Positions 7,304 to 10,285 of a stretch of 10,285 nucleotides of DNA are shown here, piece by piece. Position numbers and translations under genes: made by a program. The number at the start of each line of letters is the position of its first letter. Positions within the stretch are counted from its first letter, which is position 1. This stretch comes from an uncultured Clostridia bacterium (GTDB lineage Bacteria > Bacillota > Clostridia > TANB77 > CAG-508): assembly GCA_947625565.1 (NCBI GenBank), contig CANQOU010000035.1:1-10285 (forward strand), in the 5' to 3' direction. A model generated the notes under the pieces. The model searched no databases, was not told where the DNA came from, and saw nothing but the letters and a program-made list of their open reading frames with translations.

Positions 7304-8630
7304 TTATTCACTTTCTTCCCCTTCTTCAGGATTATATGTAATATATTGATATGTCCATCCATCAAGCTGTCCTTCTTTATTTATTACTACCCTAATTTCT
7401 ATTGGTTTGTTTGCATTAAATTCTACTATAACATTATTATCTTCTACTGAAATAGTTGAATCTATGTCAAGAGTTGCAAATTCAATTTCTTGTTTAACAG
7501 CATCAAATTTTGTCGTTATTTCCTCTTCTTCATATTCTTTATTTTCAAATCTTGTTATTGCCTCATTTGCAATCTTTTGTAATTGTTCTCTTATACTTAC
7601 AATTTGTTCTTGTAATTCTGTTTTTTCTTTTTGCATTAAATCTTCACTTTGATTTACTAAATCATCATATGCAATTTTTCCTGTAGGAAATACATATATA
7701 TCTTCCTCTAATTGATTTTCTAAAAGATATTTTATTGCCAAATCTTTATTGGCGTCTGCCACTCTAGTTTTGACAGCTTCTTTTATTTTTTCAATTTCTT
7801 CATCTGTATAATTATTTAAAATTAAGCTTGTATTTTCGGTTATTTCTTCTATTTCCAGATTATTTTTAAAAGAAACTTGATTTTCAAATTGATATTCTAC
7901 AATATGGTCCTTTGAGGCTTGTAAATCAATTATATATATTTCTTTAACATTTCCGAGCATCTAAACCTGTAAATGAAGCTGTTAGTGTTACCTCGTTATC
8001 TTCATATTTTTCTTCTATTTGTTCTTTTAATTCATTTGTATCTTGTTCAAAAGTTTCTAAAAATTCTAGCACAATATCTTTTGAAATTTGTTCGTCAAAT
8101 TCGATATTGTATTGTCCTTCCTCTGTTTTTGTTATATTCACCGCATTGTTTATTATATCTAAAATTGATTTATATGCTAATTTGCTATTTTTTATAGCAA
8201 TGTATTGTTTAGAAACTGTATCTATCTGTATTCCATAAATATTTCCAGTTCTTTTGTAATTTATTGGAAATGTCAAATTATCTGAATATTTAATTTCTAT
8301 TTTTCCTTCTGACTTTTTATTTTCTATGTCGGTTTTGCCTGAAAATTCCACATTTGGTATTTCATATAATGGTTCTATGCTTGATATTAAATTCATTACA
8401 AATTTTCCTGTGTTTTCATATGGTGTATTTTGTTTTTTTACAAAATATTCATAAATTTGTTTTTTTACTTCTTCTTTTTCTGAATTTGAAAGTTCTATTT
8501 TTTGTGGTTCTTCTTCATTTATCTCAGTTGGTTTATTATTTATAAATAACAAAACTAATAGCATTGATATAATAACTATTGCTATAACAGCTATAATAAT
8601 AAAGAGTGGTTTTAATTTTTTATTATTCAT
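7304..8630 (-). CDS. Membrane-anchored protein of unknown function (441 residues), with one +1 frameshift at an in-frame CGGA
   Basis: I do not recognise this family. A short basic start (NNKKLKP) and a strong membrane helix at about 8-30 point to a protein anchored in the membrane with the rest outside. The extracellular part is rich in Glu, Lys, Asn and Ile, with a probable coiled coil at about 328-375 (KEKTELQEQIVSIREQLQK). It ends in an acidic tail. The frame breaks after Ala225: an extra C (plus-strand G7955) turns GGA into CGG, and the zero frame stops three codons later at 7944. Skipping it joins GLDA to GNVKEIYIIDL. The alternative of two genes is weaker: the second would start at ATG 7960 without a ribosome binding site, overlap the first, and lack any export signal. 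ATG 8630 has AAAGGA about 11 bases upstream. It lies 50 bases after yebC, probably co-transcribed. Confidence 0.75.
7952..7955 (-). other. CGGA +1 frameshift site in the 441-residue protein
   Basis: The coding strand reads TTA GAT GCT C GGA AAT GTT. The zero frame gives Arg-Lys-Cys and a stop, while skipping the C keeps a long frame open for 216 further residues. The codon before the site is GCT. No family alignment is available to me here, so the evidence is frame continuity and the match to the other two sites. Confidence 0.7.
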
Positions 8631-8680
8631 TTTATTATATTCCTTTCTTTTGTATCATTTTACGTCAGAAAAGAATTATT

Positions 8681-9409
8681 TTATGCTTCTTCCCAATTAT
8701 GATAAACATTTGATACATCATCTAGTTCGTCTAATCTTTCTAATAGTCTTTCCATTTTTTCTGCACCTTTTTCATCAAGTGCAACAGTTGTTGTTGGTAC
8801 CATTTGAACTTCTGCTTCTAAAAATGTTAAACCTTCTTCTTCTAATTTTTCTCTTACACTAGAAAAATCTGAAGGGTCTGTTGTAATTTCATATATTTCT
8901 TCGTCTGATACAAAGTCTTCTGCACCTGCATCTAGTGCTAACATCATTAATTCTTCTTCATCCTTTTGAGTTGATGCTTTTTCTATTACAATTACTCCTT
9001 TTTTATTAAACATATATGAAACACATCCTGTTGTTCCTAGATTTCCTCCTGCTTTATCAAATACATGTCTTACATCTGCAGCTGTTCTGTTTTTATTATC
9101 TGTTGCTGCCTCTACAATAATAGCAACACCATTAGGTCCATACCCTTCATATGTAATTTCTTCATAATTATCATTATTACCTGCTCCTGATGCTTTTTTT
9201 ATAGCATTATTTATAGTATCATTAGGCATATTAGCAGCTTTACATTTTGCAATTACATCTTTTAGTTTTGAATTTCCTGCTGGATCTGGTCCTCCTTGCT
9301 TAACTGCAATTAGAAGTTCCCTTCCTAATTTAGTAAAAACCTTTCCTCTTGCTGCATCAGTTTTTCCTTTTTTTGCTTGTATATTTGCCCATTTTGAATG
9401 TCCTGACAT
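8681..9409 (-). CDS. yebC: YebC/TACO1-family translation factor
   Basis: 242 residues, the usual length. The signature start MSGHSKWANIQAKKGKTDAA is followed by RGKVFTKLGREL. Further on are GPNGVAIIVEAATDNKNRT and GGNLGTTGCVSYMF, all typical of the family. Once annotated as a transcriptional regulator, the family is now linked to relieving ribosome stalling, for example at polyproline (family knowledge). It acts in the cytoplasm. ATG 9409 has a perfect AGGAGG (9418-9423) eight bases upstream. I see no strong promoter in the AT-rich 330 bases before it and no terminator after it, so the 441-residue protein is probably read from the same transcript. The sequence is unbroken and has no in-frame CGG. 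Confidence 0.96.
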   Translation of the reverse strand: MSGHSKWANIQAKKGKTDAARGKVFTKLGRELLIAVKQGGPDPAGNSKLKDVIAKCKAANMPNDTINNAIKKASGAGNNDNYEEITYEGYGPNGVAIIVEAATDNKNRTAADVRHVFDKAGGNLGTTGCVSYMFNKKGVIVIEKASTQKDEEELMMLALDAGAEDFVSDEEIYEITTDPSDFSSVREKLEEEGLTFLEAEVQMVPTTTVALDEKGAEKMERLLERLDELDDVSNVYHNWEEA

Positions 9410-9528
9410 GACTAATTCCTCCTTTATTTTTTCTAGTATTTAAGCTACTTTCTGGCTTTTTATATAATATTTTTACCTAAAATTTGTTTTGTTGATATTA
9501 CTGGGTTTGCGGGTTCGCATTTTTTTGG

Positions 9529-9550
9529 ATTGTGCCAAAATTGTGCCAGA
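9529..9550. repeat. Tandem 11-base direct repeat
   Basis: ATTGTGCCAAA (9529-9539) is followed directly by ATTGTGCCAGA (9540-9550), matching at 10 of 11 positions. The two units lie in different reading frames, and the stretch is not inside a recognised gene. Confidence 0.7.
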
Positions 9551-9584
9551 ATTTTTTAAAATTTTTATTAAACAATTTATAGTT

Positions 9585-9603
9585 GTACAAATATAATTTG
9601 TAC
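9585..9603. promoter_or_regulatory. 19-base dyad, operator-like
   Basis: GTACAAAT and ATTTGTAC form perfect 8-base arms around ATA. On the plus strand TTGTAC (9583-9588) and a perfect TATAAT (9609-9614) flank it with a 20-base spacing, reminiscent of promoters controlled by MerR-type activators. No plus-strand gene follows, so the role is unclear. Confidence 0.35.
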
Positions 9604-9739
9604 TTTTATATAATAACATATTTTTTTATTTTTGTGTAGCCTTTTTTACGGATTTTTATTTTTTATTCTTCATACAATTATTTTTTGTAACTTTTATTTA
9701 ATATTATGCCATTTAGCCACTCCTTACATTATTTGTGTC

Positions 9740-10087
9740 TTATATTCCCCCAATAAAATCATCCTCATCTTCACTCATAAAACCATTTTCATTTGCAATA
9801 TCTCTTTCTTTTGGTTCATATTGATATGGATCTAACATTCCTTTTTTATAATTATTAACATACTTTGTGATTTTAGATTTACTCATATTGCAAATTCTTC
9901 GCATCCAATAATCAGCAAGTATTGATGGTTTCCCACAATTTACTCTAGTTTTTCTTAGCAATGCTACATCTTCTACAAATTCTTTATAACCTTTACATCC
10001 TTTTGCTTGTTGTATTTTTTGTGAAAGAATTTTTGAAAATTGTTTGTATCGCATATTATAAGTTACATCTCCTATATATGGTTTCAT
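9740..10087 (-). CDS. Unrecognised small protein (115 residues)
   Basis: I do not recognise this family. The protein starts MKPYIGDVTYNMRYKQFSK. It is basic in its first two thirds and contains ADYWMRRICNMSKSKITKYV (about 63-82), which could be a helical nucleic-acid or protein binding surface. The C-terminus is very acidic (SEDEDDFIGGI). There are two Cys, no membrane helix and no signal peptide. I chose ATG 10087 because GAGGA (10093-10097) lies five bases before it; the ATG at 10099 in the same frame has no binding site. It uses CGA for arginine twice or more, but never CGG. Position beyond a gene-free stretch, lack of known relatives and style suggest an accessory or element-borne gene, but this is a guess. 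Confidence 0.6.
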   Translation of the reverse strand: MKPYIGDVTYNMRYKQFSKILSQKIQQAKGCKGYKEFVEDVALLRKTRVNCGKPSILADYWMRRICNMSKSKITKYVNNYKKGMLDPYQYEPKERDIANENGFMSEDEDDFIGGI

Positions 10088-10128
10088 TTTATTCCTCATT
10101 TCACATTTTAATTTAAATCCAATTTTTC

Positions 10129-10184
10129 ATCTCATCAATTTGTATCTGTAATCTGTTCTAGAATATGTAATTTGACGATGAGAT
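10129..10184. repeat. Inverted repeat before the 115-residue gene
   Basis: ATCTCATC (10129-10136) and GATGAGAT (10177-10184) are perfect 8-base inverted arms, 40 bases apart. Between them lies the palindrome TTCTAGAA. The right arm touches the stop of the upstream partial frame. No T-run follows the short-coordinate side on the minus strand apart from scattered A/T, so a terminator is not clear; an operator or leader structure is equally possible. Confidence 0.35.
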
Positions 10185-10285
10185 TACCTTTCAGATTCAT
10201 TATCAAATTCTTTAACTCTTGTATTTACACCATCTATTATTTTATATTCTCTTTTAGAATTTTTATAGACTTTTTTCTGTATTTC
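10184..10285 (-). CDS. 3' end of an unidentified gene (33 residues visible)
   Basis: The minus-strand frame is open from the window edge to TAA (10184-10186) and ends with YKIDGVNTRVKEFDNESER. It is rich in Lys, Glu and Asn like the other proteins here. It is too short to name and could be a chance open frame, though the spacing of about 97 bases to the next start is normal for a gene pair. Confidence 0.4.
   Translation of the reverse strand, partial: EIQKKVYKNSKREYKIIDGVNTRVKEFDNESER

Larger units (their letters stand above)
9410..9739. other. Gene-free stretch between yebC and the 115-residue protein
   Basis: No convincing gene on either strand. It holds an 11-base tandem repeat (9529-9550), a 19-base dyad (9585-9603) with a TATAAT downstream on the plus strand, and many A/T runs. 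On the minus strand 9498-9605 is an open frame of 35 codons without a start, ending in FWHNFGTIQKNANPQTQ. That resembles, from memory only, C-terminal tails of some phage-type tyrosine recombinases. The yebC leader occupies the left end. Confidence 0.5.

Noticed and set aside
1490..7955. Independent random sequencing errors at the three breaks
   Set aside because: Three identical insertions of C before an in-frame GGA, with no other indels in the window, is an unlikely random pattern. A systematic error remains possible but would have to spare the many other GGA codons.
1490..7955. CGG reassigned to another amino acid
   Set aside because: A reassigned codon keeps the frame; here the frame changes by one base at each site.
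9500..9530. tRNA T-arm-like GGGTTCGCA
   Set aside because: No acceptor stem or other arms can be drawn around it.
9704..9727. AAGGAG followed by ATG GCA TAA on the minus strand
   Set aside because: A good binding site but only a two-codon ORF; no support for function.
9632..9835. Plus-strand ORF of 67 codons
   Set aside because: It has no ribosome binding site and overlaps the minus-strand 115-residue gene; its Phe/Ile/Leu-rich product is typical of antisense AT-rich frames.
1..10285. CRISPR array, insertion sequence or rRNA genes
   Set aside because: No regularly spaced repeats, transposase or rRNA signatures are visible.

Overview
This is an AT-rich stretch of a spore-forming member of the Clostridia. 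The evidence is a complete spoIIIA operon, low-GC codon use (arginine mostly AGA) and strong AAGGAGG-type ribosome binding sites. All genes lie on the minus strand, so transcription runs from high to low coordinates. An uncultured gut lineage is plausible, but that is inference.

Layout in transcription order. The right edge (9740-10285) holds the 3' end of an unidentified gene and an unrecognised 115-residue basic/acidic protein. A 330-base gene-free stretch follows (9410-9739), with a tandem repeat, a 19-bp dyad and a possible vestige of a recombinase tail. Next come yebC (8681-9409), encoding a TACO1-family translation factor, and a 441-residue membrane-anchored protein of unknown function (7304-8630). 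A 15-bp AT hairpin (7072-7105) ends that unit and also carries the -35 region of a likely sigma-E promoter for spoIIIAA-AB-AC-AD-AE-AF-AG-AH (7029 down to 2004). A second terminator (1961-1991) overlaps a likely sigma-A promoter for der and plsY. plsY runs off the left edge.

The spoIIIA genes build the channel between mother cell and forespore: an ATPase (AA), membrane parts (AB-AE) and ring-forming proteins (AF, AG, AH). Der matures the 50S ribosomal subunit, and PlsY makes lysophosphatidic acid for membrane lipid synthesis.

The most striking observation is that three genes (der, spoIIIAA and the 441-residue protein) each carry one extra base, and in all three it is the C of an in-frame CGGA. 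These are the only three in-frame CGG codons I could find in the window. The other four CGG triplets on the coding strand lie out of frame in intact genes, and one of those is also CGGA. Skipping one base at each site restores full-length proteins with intact motifs. This suggests that CGG(A) is read by +1 frameshifting, or as a four-base glycine codon, in this organism. A systematic sequence error is the main alternative.
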